The notes under the pieces: generated by a model
The model's input: the letters and a program-made list of their open reading frames with translations, nothing else
Databases searched by the model: none
What the model was told of the DNA's origin: nothing
NCBI GenBank assembly: GCA_003339415.1
Contig: PDHQ01000173.1
Coordinates: 1-64,000, forward strand
Origin: Ophiocordyceps camponoti-saundersi (nom. inval.)
Lineage: Eukaryota > Ascomycota > Sordariomycetes > Hypocreales > Ophiocordycipitaceae
DNA: 64,000 nt
Direction of reading: 5' to 3'
Program-made: the position numbers and the translations under genes
Shown: positions 23,260-34,440 of the stretch, piece after piece
Position numbering within the stretch: position 1 is the stretch's first letter
Layout of the letters: every line of letters begins with the position of its first letter

Positions 23260-24940
23260 TATAAGCTTAAACTACTAGTTATTCTTACCTTTATTAATAT
23301 ATTTTCTTAAAAGTTTTATTATAGTTCGATATAAAGTAGCTAATAAACTAAATATATAGGAATAGCTCTAAGGACGATTTATTAGTATATCTTATTTCTT
23401 TTAGCGTAATTAGCTAACTAAATAATAAACTTAAAGCTAAGTTTGCTAATAATCTCTTAGTTAATACCCGTTATATTTACTCCGTAGCAGGTAATATTCT
23501 TTCTTAGCTATTAGAAAAATATCGATTAGTTACTATTATCCTTAGCTAAGAAGTATTTTACTTACTTAAACTTAATATTATTAAGGAATCTCACGATACC
23601 TCGTAGCCTCGTGCTACCCTTATAGCCTCGTCCTAATATATATACGGCTTACCTAAGTTATAAGGACCCTTTATACGAGATCCTTCTTATCTTATAACTC
23701 CTTACTTTACCTTTTATATTCCTTCTTTATTACTTTATACGTTCGAATAAGTATTTAGTTTTTAGATATTTACCCTTTTTATACGTCGCGTATAAGAGGG
23801 CATCGCGATAATAAGTATACTCCTTTTTAGAATCCCTTAATATTAATATCGGATAGCTTATCTAATAAATATATTTTTAATCTTATCGGTATAATCGCGC
23901 TTATTAAAGCGCTATTATTATAAAAGGTAACGAATAAGTATAATAATTTTATACTTATAATAATAAAGAAGCTAACTTAGCTGCTAAGCTATAGGGATAA
24001 AAAAGAAGAGGCCTCCTAGTTTCGCGGGAGTAACGGGCACTCCTGCCTATATATATATATAGCCCTCGCAGAGAAGACTATCTTAAGGAAGTATATAAAA
24101 CTATCTAGTCCGTATAGGCCTATAAGGACCTGCTAAGTTATACAAGCCGGTTAGGACTATAAGGTTTAGAAAAGTCGTTTAATCTTACCTACCTAATTTA
24201 ATAAATCTAATTAATTAGTATTCGCTTAGCTAAAGGGGGCTAAAAGACTTAGGAAAGGTTAGATTTATACTTATAAGAAGGGGTTAATTTCCTACCCTTA
24301 GTAAGAAGACTTAAAGTAGCTATAAGCCCTTCTATATAAAGTTAGTCGCTATAAGCGTATTCGGACCTAGCAAGGTAAGGCTACCTGCTATAGATTCCTT
24401 CCTCCCTTAGCCCTTTTAATTTTACGTCTTTTAAATTTCTAGGAATTATACGGAATTACCCCTTTATCTTTTTTTCCCTTTTTCTTCTTCTTTTTCCTTT
24501 CTTCGGGAGTATCCTTTTAACTTTACTAAACTAGCTTAGTTACGTAAGTGCCTGCTAAGTTTATCCTTAATAATAGGCTTCGTTTATAATTACTTTTTAG
24601 CCCGACTACTTTTATAGTAAGAGAAATCCTAAATTATTTTATAGCTCCTTTTTAAAAAATTTATAGTTATATTAGGAAGCTTATTTATAAACTTATTACT
24701 TAGATAGCTTTAAAATAACTCCTTAAATCTTATAATATTATTATAAGTTTTTATCGTTAAATTCTATCTATAAAATATCTTTATAAAATATACTATAACT
24801 TAATTTTCTACTATAAGCTATTAAGCGTATAATCTTACTTATTATAGCGTTTAACCTTATAAGAAATTTACTTAAGTAATATTTCTATATCTTTAAAATC
24901 TAGCTAAATACTACGCCGGTATTTAGTATTAATATTAAGG
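23260..24940 (+). pseudogene. Gene-end relic E1, unknown protein, with ~1-kb insertion
   Basis: Aligns with E2 (30,780-31,420). In the same plus frame both read a KDD(L/F)LVYL(I/V)S block, then (Q/V)xNNK or DNK, then LVN(T/S)RYI and LATIILS-type segments (E1 reads LVTIILS), with stops only TAA/TAG. A competing frame is also partly conserved upstream, so a frame change (intron or indel) near 23,370 is possible. E2 lacks about 23,570-24,555, which I interpret as an insertion in E1; that segment is GC-richer and keeps more CA/TG. Homology resumes with the AGAGAAATCYTAAATTAT and AAACTTATTACY(T/C)(A/G)GATAGCTTTAAA blocks. A decayed 36-mer array follows directly, as it does after E2. Product not recognised. 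Confidence 0.55.
23575..24555. mobile_element. Putative ~1-kb insertion within E1
   Basis: Present in E1 and absent from E2. It starts near a CCTCGTAGCCTCGTGC direct-repeat zone and ends before TCCTTAATAATAGG. It holds a hairpin GGGAGTAACGGGCACTCC near 24,024-24,041 and about a dozen surviving CA/TG, more than its surroundings. No transposase frame was recognised. It is probably a non-autonomous element or an unrelated insertion; exact borders and terminal repeats are uncertain. Confidence 0.45.
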
Positions 24941-24944
24941 TTAT

Positions 24945-25335
24945 AGAAACTTATTAACTACTCCTCTTATAAACTATAAGATAAGCTAAGTAACTACCTT
25001 TCTTCTCCCTTAAAGTTAAACTCGCTAACTACTTTTCTTTCTCCTAAGTATAAACTTATTCTTATTTATTACTCTTCTTATCTTTAAAAAGATAAACTTA
25101 TTTACTCTATTCTTATTCCCTAAAAGATAAACCTTTTTACTTATAAACTTATTTACTCCTTTTCCTATCCCTTATTAAATAAACCTATTTACTTATAAAC
25201 TTACTTACTCCTTTTCTTATTCCCTAAGCTATAAACTTATTTACTACTATTCTTATTCCCTAAAAGATAAACTCCCTAATTACTTTTATCTTTTCTAAGA
25301 TAAACCCGTTTACTATATTCCTTATCCCCTAAGGG
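24945..25335. repeat. Decayed 36-mer minisatellite following E1
   Basis: About ten irregular units of the same family as the large array: TATTCCCTAAAAGATAAAC, CTTATCCCCTAAGGG and AACTTATTTACTAC. Period is near 36 but with indels. It sits immediately downstream of E1, as the array at 31,470 does after E2. Confidence 0.82.
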
Positions 25336-25589
25336 TTAGGTTAAAAGCGATACTTATATAAACCCCCCCCCTAACTTTTTATCTTTATAGCGAAAGTAAA
25401 ATTAGCCCTTAGCTTTTCGGGCTATTTTATTATTAGCCTTTACCTTAGCTTTTATTTTAAGCCTTAATTTCGCTATTATAATCGCCTTTTTTTAGAAGGA
25501 ATAAACCTCTTTATTTAAATTAGATTTTCTATTAACTAATAAAATATCTTAAAGTAAGTATCTTAGTAAGATTAAAGCTAATAAATTAG
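25336..25589. other. AT-rich spacer with C tract
   Basis: Contains a run of C at about 25,365-25,373 and short GC patches; no frame seen. Confidence 0.5.
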
Positions 25590-26230
25590 TTATTAGTATA
25601 GTATTTTAGTAGGGGAAGAAAGATACCCTAAGTAAATATAGTAAATACTTAAGGGGCGTAACTTTTTACGTAATTAAAGTCTTTAACTAATATAAGGGGG
25701 GATCTCTAGTTATAAGAGGAAGAGCTATATAATAATTCTCTATAAGGAAAATAATAAGGAGTTAGTTTTTTATATAAAAATAAGAGAAAGAAGTAATATA
25801 AAAGTAGAAACTATTTAATTAAATACTAAAAATTTCGAAAAAGGTATTTAAATTAGTAATTTATAGTATAAAAGTATAAAATTTAAAATAAAGTTATAAT
25901 TTAATTTAGTAGTTTTTATTATAAGTCCTTTTTAAAACTTAACTTATAATATATAACTTTTATTATAGCTTTAAAAATAAAGTTAAAGGCTAATTACTTA
26001 CTTAATTTATCCTCTTTCGAGGGAAACTAATCTATATTATATACTTAGTAATAGCCCCTATCTTAGCTTAACTACCCTCGTATATTAACCTTTAGCAGCT
26101 TTTAGGAAAAGAAAAAAAGGTTTAGGAACTATTTAATTAAACTTTTTATAAGTCCTTAATAATTCCCTAGCTAAGGTAAGCGCTTATATTTCTTTCGGCG
26201 TCCTTATCTCTGCTACTAAACTCCTCCCTA
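25590..26230 (+). repeat. Dispersed repeat family B, copy 1
   Basis: About 600 bp, shared in order with 33,860-34,440, 35,900-36,335 and 36,590-37,215, and with a minus-strand copy near 62,930-63,150. Landmarks: a GGAAAATAATAAGRAG block, GRAACTATTTAATTAAA, ATTAGTAATTTATAGTATAA, TATAATTYWATTTAGTAG and GGGAAACTAATCTATAT. It ends in a TTTCTTTAGG...CTACYGCTATTAAA-like block. Plus copies precede ghost genes F and G, so B may be an ancestral promoter/5' region or a non-autonomous element. Confidence 0.8.
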
Positions 26231-26849
26231 AGCGCGTGCTATAATAATAAGTAATTAGCCCTTTTTCTTAGTAATAACTAACTTTTTCTTATAACTTAAA
26301 TAAGGTGCGTATAAGCGCGATAAAATAAAAGCGGAAAGGACTCTTAGTAAAGGAAATAATAAAGGAAACTTTAATTACTTCTCCTTAAGGTTTAACTTTT
26401 AGATTTATTAACTTTAGTATTCGCGCTAACCGCCCGCTAATAATATATCTCTCTTAGGTCCCTTCTCTCGCTCTTATTATTACTTAATTAAATAGTTATT
26501 AATAGCCTTATCGATCTCGGCTTATATACTAGGGTATATAAGCCCCGGGGGCTATAAGCTAATAAAAGAATTAATTTTCGGAATTATTAGGATTATCTTC
26601 GGTTTTTAAAGCTAGTCTTTAATAAGTGCGCGTCCGGTATATATTATAATAAATCTAGCCGTATTAAGTATAATATATTTTCCTTATTATATAAGTCCGT
26701 AACTCTTAGTTTAAGTTATATAATTCTTATAACGCTTAACTCCTCTAATTTTAAAGCTAAGCGGGTTTAGATTAATTAGTTTTTAGCTTATATTTATAGC
26801 TATAAGTCCTTCGCTAAGCTAAACTATAAGGTTCTTACCTAAGGTAAAA

Positions 26850-29050
26850 TAAGTAAAGCGTATTAATTTTAGTATTTTTACGTTTTTTTCCTCCCTTTTT
26901 CTTTTAGGGGCTATCTTCTATAATATAGGGTTTTTAATTAAATACTCGCGCTTTATTAACTTCTTCGTCTTTACGCTACGCCTTAGAGAGAAAGCTAGCT
27001 ATATCGGGGCTAGGTTTAATCTTATAGGTATTTTCTTCCCTATAGTAAGTTTCTTAAGCTATAATATACCCGTTAATTCCTAAGGGATTATTTTCTTTAT
27101 CCTAGTCGTTTCCTCTTTAGTTATAGCGTTATTAGGCGCCTTAGTTACCTTATTTTCCTTCCTCGTATTCTTTATAGCGCTTATTTCTTATCTAAGTCCT
27201 TCTAAAGTTAGGGGGTTTTTAAATTTAAAAGAAGATAAAAAGCTAGATATCGGAACTATTTAATTATTAGTTAGGCCTCTTATAATCTTATCCTCGGGAA
27301 GGTCTTTATTATTTTCCTCCCTAACCTTTTCCTTATCTAAAGCCTTATTATCCCCGGCCTCTTTGCCCTTATTAAAGTTATTAATATTAATCCCTTATAG
27401 TTTTTCCTAATCTCCCTAAAGCTATCTTCTAACTTTAGTAGCGCCTAAGTATAGCACTATAATATAGCTCTTTATTATAGAGTTATTAGTAAGGGTTTTA
27501 AGTATAATAGTTCGGTATCTTCTAAGGATCTAGTAGTAGGGGACGGTAGCCTTAGGGTATAGGCCCCTAAGCGTTATTAAGCTTACTTCTAGCTTTATTA
27601 AGAGATCTTCGCCGCCCTCCTAGTTTCTTAGTTTAAATCTATAACTATTTCCTAAAAAGTTAAACTATTCTAACTTTCGGATACTTAGTTTATTCGCCTT
27701 AATAATATATAAGTTACTAGTTATCTAAGCGATTAATTTATTATAATTATTACCGTTACTATCCTCGGTTTATATAGCTTAGTTTCGTAAGAAAATCCGG
27801 GAATCTAAGGGGGTCTTAAGATCTTCTCTAAACTATTTAACGCTTAATCCTCGCTTATTCGATAAGCTATTAATATATATATCGAGTTTAAGACTAATAA
27901 AGCTATAAGCTTAGTATTATAATATAGAAAAGGCTAGGTATCCGTATTTATACTCTCCTTTTTATCGCGTTTTAAGAATAACGATAAAATTAAAAAGGCA
28001 GTCCCCTTAAAACTCGCTTAAGATATCTCTCTATATAGCTATTACCTTTTTCGATCGAGGCACTCGCCCTAGCTTTATTAAGTCGAAAAAATAAAGTACT
28101 TAGGCTTACTAATTTTAAAAGAAGCTGCCCTAATAATATCTAATATCGGTCCTATTTACTCTAAAATTAACTATACTACCTAGAAGGGGGTAACTATTTA
28201 TTTCTTACTTAAGGTTAAACTTAAGTATAATATAATAAACTTTCTTCTTAAACGGTATATTAGTAGTTTCGTTTATAGTAGTAAGTATTATAATTACTAT
28301 AGGAATTATAAATAAGTGTACTTTATCTTAGATTCCCCTATTTAAAATTTTTATTATAGCTCTTAGCTTAAAGCTAGTTATTTATAATCGTCTTTATATT
28401 TTAAAAATAAAACGCTTTATATTATTTATATAGCTACTTTAATTTTAAATATTATTAAATAAGATAATATTAGCGATCTCCTCGCTAGCTTAAAATATAT
28501 ATAAGTATTTAATTATATTTATAAAAAGCTTAACGCGTTCTTTCGGCTAAATTATTTATCTTATAAACTAAGGGGGCTATTTATACTTAAGGGTTCGCGC
28601 GAGCTTAGGAGTTACTACTAAGAAAGGGAGATTAAGTAATATAGGCCTTATCGTTACTTTACTATAAAGTATCGCTATAATAGTAAACTTATTATTTCGT
28701 TTACTAAAAAATAGCCCTTCTAGTTTAAAGTTTACTTCCTTACTAAGCTTATAGTTTAAGTTTACTAAATTTATAATATATTTTAATTATACTAATTATA
28801 TACTAAGTATAGCTTAGTTATTAAATAAATAGTTAGTTTAAAGGAAAAAGAGGGTATATATAGGAAAAAAAGAAAAACGCGTTACTTTATTTTATTATTA
28901 TTCGCTACCTTAGTTCTTAAGCTTACTACTTTATATTTTAGTTAGTACTACGATATTGCGAAAGGAAGAGCGGGGAGGGCTTTTTCCTAATTAGGAATAA
29001 ATAGTTATTAGCTCGCTATTTATATCGCCCTTATCCTCTCCCTTTTTTTT
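26850..29050 (+). pseudogene. Ghost gene F, N-terminal part, unknown large protein
   Basis: A plus-strand frame can be followed with TAA/TAG breaks. Recognisable texture includes a Ser/Gln-rich start, a segment VLQYRKGQVSVFILSF near 27,920, KIKYLGLLILKEAAL near 28,090, and RYISSFVYSSKYYNYYRNYK near 28,255, where the clustered Tyr may be old Cys of a zinc-binding region (TGY to TAY). A basic C-terminal half with SRELRSYY**E and FTIKYRYNSK follows. It lies downstream of a B repeat and upstream of F's second part on the same strand. Not recognised; the zinc-cluster idea is inference. Confidence 0.5.
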
Positions 29051-30110
29051 TTTCTTTCTTTACTTATTTAACTTAAATATATTAATAATAATAAGAATTT
29101 TTAATTATAATAGCGCTTAAGTTAACGGAAAAGGAGATAATTAAAGAGAAAAAGAAATATCTCCCTAATATTTATAACCTTATCTTACGTAAGTTAGATA
29201 CCGAAAATATAAGTATCTTATTAAGCTTAGGCTAGTAAGGCCGTATAGCGCTAAAAACTCCTCCTTACCTTAAATATATACGCGTAAGTATTTTAATTAA
29301 ATAGTTCTAAATATCGAGACTAATTTTCTCTACTTAGATTTACGCTTACTTTAAGATTTAGTATAAAGGAGGCGTTAATATTAGGTATTTTAGTGTTCTT
29401 ATATTTATTAAGATAGCTTTCCGCGAAAAGGTTCTTTAGGAAGCCTTAGCTTTTATTAAGATAGAAATAGGTACTATATCTCCTCTTAAGTTTTTTCTTT
29501 ATTACTTTATTAAAGCTAAAGAGAGAGAGTACTAGGAGAAGACGCTAGGGGAACCTTAAGTTACTTATATCCTAACTAAGATCGCGCACTTAGAGGGCTC
29601 TTTTTTTAACTATTTAATCTAAAAGAAACGCTCTAAATATTATAAAGCTCTTTTTATCTCGATTTTTAGTTAACGTAACCTAAGGTTATATACCTATTAC
29701 TTACGATTATAAATAATAACTATTACTTATTATAAGGAATATATATTAACGCTATTTTATAAGTATATTTCTATATATAGCTAAAAAGGTTATAGTTATT
29801 TTAATTATATTTAAAATAGGACTAGGGCAGCTACTTATAATTAGCGTTAGTATTTTAAGTACGCTTATAAAGTAGAGATTAGTAAGGCCTTATAGATAGT
29901 AGGTTATTTTATCGGTAGCTAGGATATTTTTACTAACTCCGTCGTATACGAGGATTATCTAAATCCTTAAGTTACGCCTTACTTAATTAAGGATATACCG
30001 AATCCGTTCCTAGATAATAGTTTAGAGCTTAGAGAGGGTAATAAGTAGCTTAATATTAAGGAGCGGGCTTAAAAAGTCTTAGAATTAGAGTAAAGTAATT
30101 TATTATAAAT
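29050..30110 (+). pseudogene. Ghost gene F, C-terminal part, one frame for 1 kb
   Basis: One plus frame is followable for about 350 codons with only TAA/TAG stops. It is rich in Lys, Glu, Tyr and Leu, with segments LTEKEIIKEKKKYLP, TPPYLKYIRVSILI, FIKAKEREY, KIAHLEGSFFNYLI and VVYEDYLNP. Base composition is GC-richer than the spacers and GAG/AAG codons survive. It may continue, with frame changes, into E2 (a DKGFEFIIYFILYLRYISL stretch at about 30,690-30,750). I do not recognise the family; an intracellular protein is likely, as no signal peptide or clear multi-spanning region is seen. Confidence 0.55.
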
Positions 30111-30619
30111 ATAAGGGTTTAGTAGAGAAGTTAAAATAAAGAAGTTATTATACCTTCGTTTAAGTATACTATCTAAACTAAAATACCTTCCCCTTCCTCC
30201 CCGTAAATATTAAGTAAGAAAGGTTACGGGTATTTAAAGCTTATATAATAATTATAGGATAGCTTTAATATAAAGGGCTTTCTCTACTTTAGTAATCTAA
30301 GGGAGCTAAACCTTAAGGGTAGTTTTTTTAGCTTAGTTTAAGTATCGAGGAGACTATCCCTAATAACTACTTTATTAGTTCGGTTACTAAGAGATATATA
30401 ACTCCTTAAAACTATTTAATTAAAAGTTTTAATACTTAAAACTTAATTCTTATTTATTTCGGCGTTAAATTCCTTCTTAGCTAGAAAGGTAGTAGTTTTA
30501 ATAGAGGGGGGTACTTTCTCTTATAGAAGCTAGTTATCTAAGTTAGAGGACTACTATCTATCTTCCGCTTAATAGAACTTTTTAAGATAATCCCTAGAAA
30601 CTGTTTTTTTAAAGTTAAT

Positions 30620-31420
30620 CCTATTTAGTATTTTTAAAAGTACGAAACTATATTAGTATACTATTAGCTTACCGGCGTATATAATTATAAAGATAAGGGA
30701 TTCGAATTTATTATTTACTTTATCTTATACTTACGGTATATTAGCTTAAGAAACTAAAATCCGGATAACGCTAGCTATTATACCTTTATTAATACTCTTT
30801 TTTAAAGTTTTATAATAGTCCGTTTTAGTATAGCCGATAAACTTAATAAACTAAAATAGGTCTAAGGACGATTTCTTAGTATATCTCGTCTCTTATAGCG
30901 TTATTAGCTAAGTAGATAATAAACCTAAAAATAAATTTACTAATAGTATCTTAGTTAATAGCCGCTATATTTCTTCTATAGCTAGTAATATTCTCCCTTA
31001 GCTATTAGAAAGAGATTAATTAGCTACTATTATCCTTAGCTAATAAGAATTCTACTTACTTCGACTTTATATATTTTTTATATCCTTAGCTTAGTTTATA
31101 ATAACTCTTTATTACTTCTTCTCTAAGAGAAATCTTAAATTATCCTTTAGTTCCTTTACGAGGGTTTTATAATTATACTTATATTTCTTCGTAAGCTTAA
31201 TTATAAACTTATTACCCGGATAGCTTTAAAGTAGCTCTTTATATATTATAATATTTTTAGGAGTTCCTATATTTAAATATAATTTATAAAATACTATTAT
31301 AAAACGTACTATAGTATAATATTTATATATAGGCTAAGGGATATATAGTCTTAATTATTATATCGCTTAACTATCTAGGTAAATTTATCCGAATAATACT
31401 TTTATATTTTTTATATTTAC
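30620..31420 (+). pseudogene. Gene-end relic E2, unknown protein
   Basis: Homologous to E1 without its insertion. The upstream part reads DKGFEFIIYFILYLRYISL and FIIVRFSIADKLNKLK, then the shared KDDFLVYLVS, LVNSRYI and LATIILS segments, with a probable frame change near 30,870. Stops are TAA/TAG only. It may be the 3' end of gene F, 0.5 kb upstream on the same strand; E1 would then be a truncated paralogue. A stable hairpin and a 36-mer array follow. Confidence 0.55.
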
Positions 31421-31430
31421 TTATTTACCG

Positions 31431-31464
31431 CGCTAGTATTTAATACTAAGTAGTAATACTAGCG
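31431..31464. other. Hairpin with 10-bp perfect arms before 36-mer array
   Basis: CGCTAGTATT at 31,431-31,440 pairs with AATACTAGCG at 31,455-31,464 across a 14-base loop. It lies directly between relic E2 and the 36-mer array. E1 has only a mutated version (CGCCGGTATTTAGTATT...). It could be an old terminator or element end; no poly-T supports either. Confidence 0.65.
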
Positions 31465-31469
31465 TAATA

Positions 31470-31800
31470 AAAACCTATTAACTACTTATCTTATTCCTTA
31501 AGGGATAAACTTATTAACTACTTATCTTATCTATTAAGGGATAAACCTCTTAAATACTATTCTTCTCCCTTAAGGGATAAACTTATTAAATATTATTCTT
31601 ATCCTTTAAGGTATAAAACCGTTAATTACTATTCTTATCCCTTAAGGGATAAACTCGTTAAATATTATTCTTCTCCCCTAAGAAATAAAACTATTAACTA
31701 CTATTCTTATCTTATAAGGTATAAACTCGTTAACTGCTATTCTTAAGATAAACTTATTTATTACTTTTCTTATCCCCTAATAAATAAACCTATTACTATT
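31470..31800. repeat. Small 36-mer minisatellite following E2
   Basis: About nine 36-bp units with the same core (CCTTAAGGGATAAAC, TTAACTACT) as the 9.8-kb array. Period 36 is clear in the first units and decays to the right. It is directly downstream of E2 and the hairpin. Confidence 0.88.
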
Positions 31801-32050
31801 TACTACTCTTTTATACTTATTAAACTAGTTATATTAGATAAGTTATCTAAGTAGGGTATAAAACGCCCTCTTCTCTTCCTCTCTCTCTTTTCTTCTTCTT
31901 TTTTCCTTTATCCTCTTCCTCTTTTTTTTTCTTATATAGATTCTTTTATAAGAAAAGAAATATAGAACTTTTTTCTGCCCTTAATCGTAGCGTACTAGAA
32001 AAGCGTTATCGCCTCCTTAAGATTCTAACTATATACGCGCTAATATTAAG
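31801..32050. other. Pyrimidine-rich stretch
   Basis: A long C/T-rich tract (31,870-31,935) followed by AT-rich DNA; no gene seen. Confidence 0.5.
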
Positions 32051-32182
32051 TATAATAAACGCTTTTAATATTAATATAAGTATTTGCTTACGGATTTTAT
32101 ATATAACTTAAAATAATATAATAAACGCTTTTAATATTAATATAAGTATTTGCTTACGGATTTTATATATAACTTAAAATAA
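32051..32182. repeat. Perfect 66-bp tandem duplication
   Basis: 32,051-32,116 is repeated without a single difference at 32,117-32,182, and the match runs four bases further. The unit keeps a TTTGCTTACGG motif. In DNA where every other repeat differs by many transitions, identity implies duplication after RIP stopped acting here, or an assembly artefact. Confidence 0.9.
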
Positions 32183-32199
32183 TATATTTTTTTTCTTTT

Positions 32200-32760
32200 A
32201 TAGATATTAGAATAATAAGCATTTACGCTACTTATAAGAAATATTATTCTTCTAGCTAAGATTACTATATCTACTTAGCTAGTAGCTATTTAAATTATAC
32301 GTAGCTATATATACTTTAGGGCCTTAATTATATAAAGTTATAATAATTAGAATACTACGCCTTATTAGAAATATAGCTATCTAAAAACTAAAATATATCT
32401 ATTCTAATATTATATATTACTTCCTAGCTTTTAATATAGCGCTTATATAAACTATTTATAAGCTAGCCTCGGGCGATAATATTCTTTCTAATATCTAATA
32501 GAAGTAGCTAAAATAATAATATAGCTTACTAATATAATCGCTAATAACGATAATATTATAAAGGATAAAGAGATTATAAAACTTAAGTATTCCCCTAAGC
32601 CTCCGAATAAGTAAGTTAGTCTCCTCTCGCTAGAGTATTTTAAGCACTTTATATAGTAGCTAAGGGGTATACCGTACCCTTTTACTTTAACTATAGCTTA
32701 ATAAGCTTAAGTAAACGCGAAAAAAAGATGTTAGTTTAAAAGGTAACTTCTCCTTTATAT
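32200..32760 (+). pseudogene. Possible coding relic, unknown
   Basis: A plus frame with a moderate number of TAA/TAG breaks, ending in a segment reading KDKEIIKLKYSPKPPNK near 32,565-32,615 and SLEYFKHFI near 32,630. It is weaker than F, L1 or L2 and could be chance. No family recognised. Confidence 0.3.
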
Positions 32761-33859
32761 AAAGAAAAAAAGGATAATATATAGTAAATATAAAAATAAT
32801 ACTTACGTAAATAATAATATAAAATATAAATAAAAATAAAAAAAAAAATATAATAATAAAAGAAAAGTATATTAATAACTAGGAGTTAGATAACTTTACC
32901 TCTAAGTATAAGTTCGGTTTCGAACTCCCTAGATAATTTTCCTTAAAAAAGTTTTATAAAACTATCTTTAACTATATCGGAAGTTTAGATTTAAGTAATC
33001 TTAATATTATTTTTCTTAAATCTCCCCTCTTAGTTAATACTAATAAATATTAATATATCGTAGCTTAAGCGATAGCCTTAACGTTTTTTCTTTAAATAAG
33101 CGTATTATTTACGTATTATTATATCCTTATTATCTTTAAGTTAATTATCGCTAAAGTTAAGCGTTTTTAAAGTAGTCGTTTATTTAAGCTTAGTAGTCTC
33201 TTATAAGGTAATAGTTAATAGTTATTAATAGTAATAAGTTTATATTAACTAGTAATACCTTAGTAAGCTTTAGTTATATATTAGTAATAGCTTATAGAGC
33301 TACGGTAGCTAGATATTATAGCTTCTTATTAATATATTCTTCCTCTTTACTTAGGTTTAAAGTAAGCGTCTTACTAAGTTATTATAATATCTATTTAAAT
33401 ATTAGTAAGTATATTTAAGTTAAGGAGTTTAATAATTAAAAGCTATTACTTTATTTTAGTAAAGGATAGTTAGAAACTATTATCTTTTTAGTAAAAAGTA
33501 TTTTATTAATTATATATATAATATTTATAGGAACGTATTTTATTAAATAAATAGAATTTAAAATAAATATTAAGTAAAAGAAAAATATCTAGGCTAGATA
33601 ATTAAAATATACTCTTTAGTTAATAGGATCTTCTTAGTTATAAAGGACGTTTCTTATAATAAATATACTTAATAGCTAAAGGCACGAAAATATTGTAAAT
33701 CTAAAGTAAAAATTAAGATTAAAAAAAACTTTCTATTATATAATTATAGCTATTTTAAAAAGGAGCTTAAATAAGCTTCGCTATTTATAGCGTATTAAAG
33801 TAATATAATTAAGTAAGTAAATAGCTAGATACCTATATATAAAGAACCGTAACTTCTAA
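32761..33859. other. AT-rich region, nothing recognised
   Basis: Short homopolymer and AT runs, no long frame and no clear repeat partner in the window. Confidence 0.5.
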
Positions 33860-34440
33860 TCTTAAGTAATTATAGTTTTTAACTAGTATAAGGGGGATCT
33901 TTAGCTATAGGGGGATAAGCTAGATCGAAATTCTCTATCGGGAAAATAATAAGAAGGCGATTTTTTATATAAAGATAAAAAAAATAAGAAAAAAGAAAAG
34001 AGAACTATTTAATAAAGTATTTAAAACTTTAAAAATAGAGTTTTAATTAGTAATTTATCGTATAAAAGTATAATATTTAAAAAAAAAGCTATAATTCTAT
34101 TTAGTAGAGTTTTATTATAACTCCTCTCTAAGATATAACTTACGATTAATAACTTTTTTAATAGCTATTAAAATAAAGTTAAGGGCTAATTCTTTATTAA
34201 TTCTTTCCTCTCTCTTAGCCCGAGGGAAACTAATCTATATTTTATACTTAGTTATAATCCTTATCCTCTCTTAACCGCTCTTTATATCTTAATATTTAGA
34301 TCTCTCGGAATAAAAAAAAAGGTTAAGAGACTATTTAATTAAATTTTATATAAGCCTCTAATAGCTCCCTACGTAAAGCTAATATAGTTTCCCTTTTAGG
34401 GATCTCTATTACTATCGCTATAAAATACCTAATAACTCCT
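33860..34440 (+). repeat. Dispersed repeat family B, copy 2
   Basis: Full-length match to copy 1, with the GGGAAACTAATCTATAT and AACTATTTAATTAAA landmarks in the same order. Confidence 0.8.

Noticed and set aside
23575..31420. DUF3435 tyrosine recombinase (Starship captain) for E or F
   Set aside because: I looked for the catalytic Arg...His-x-x-Arg...Tyr pattern and the usual flanking motifs in the readings and did not find them.
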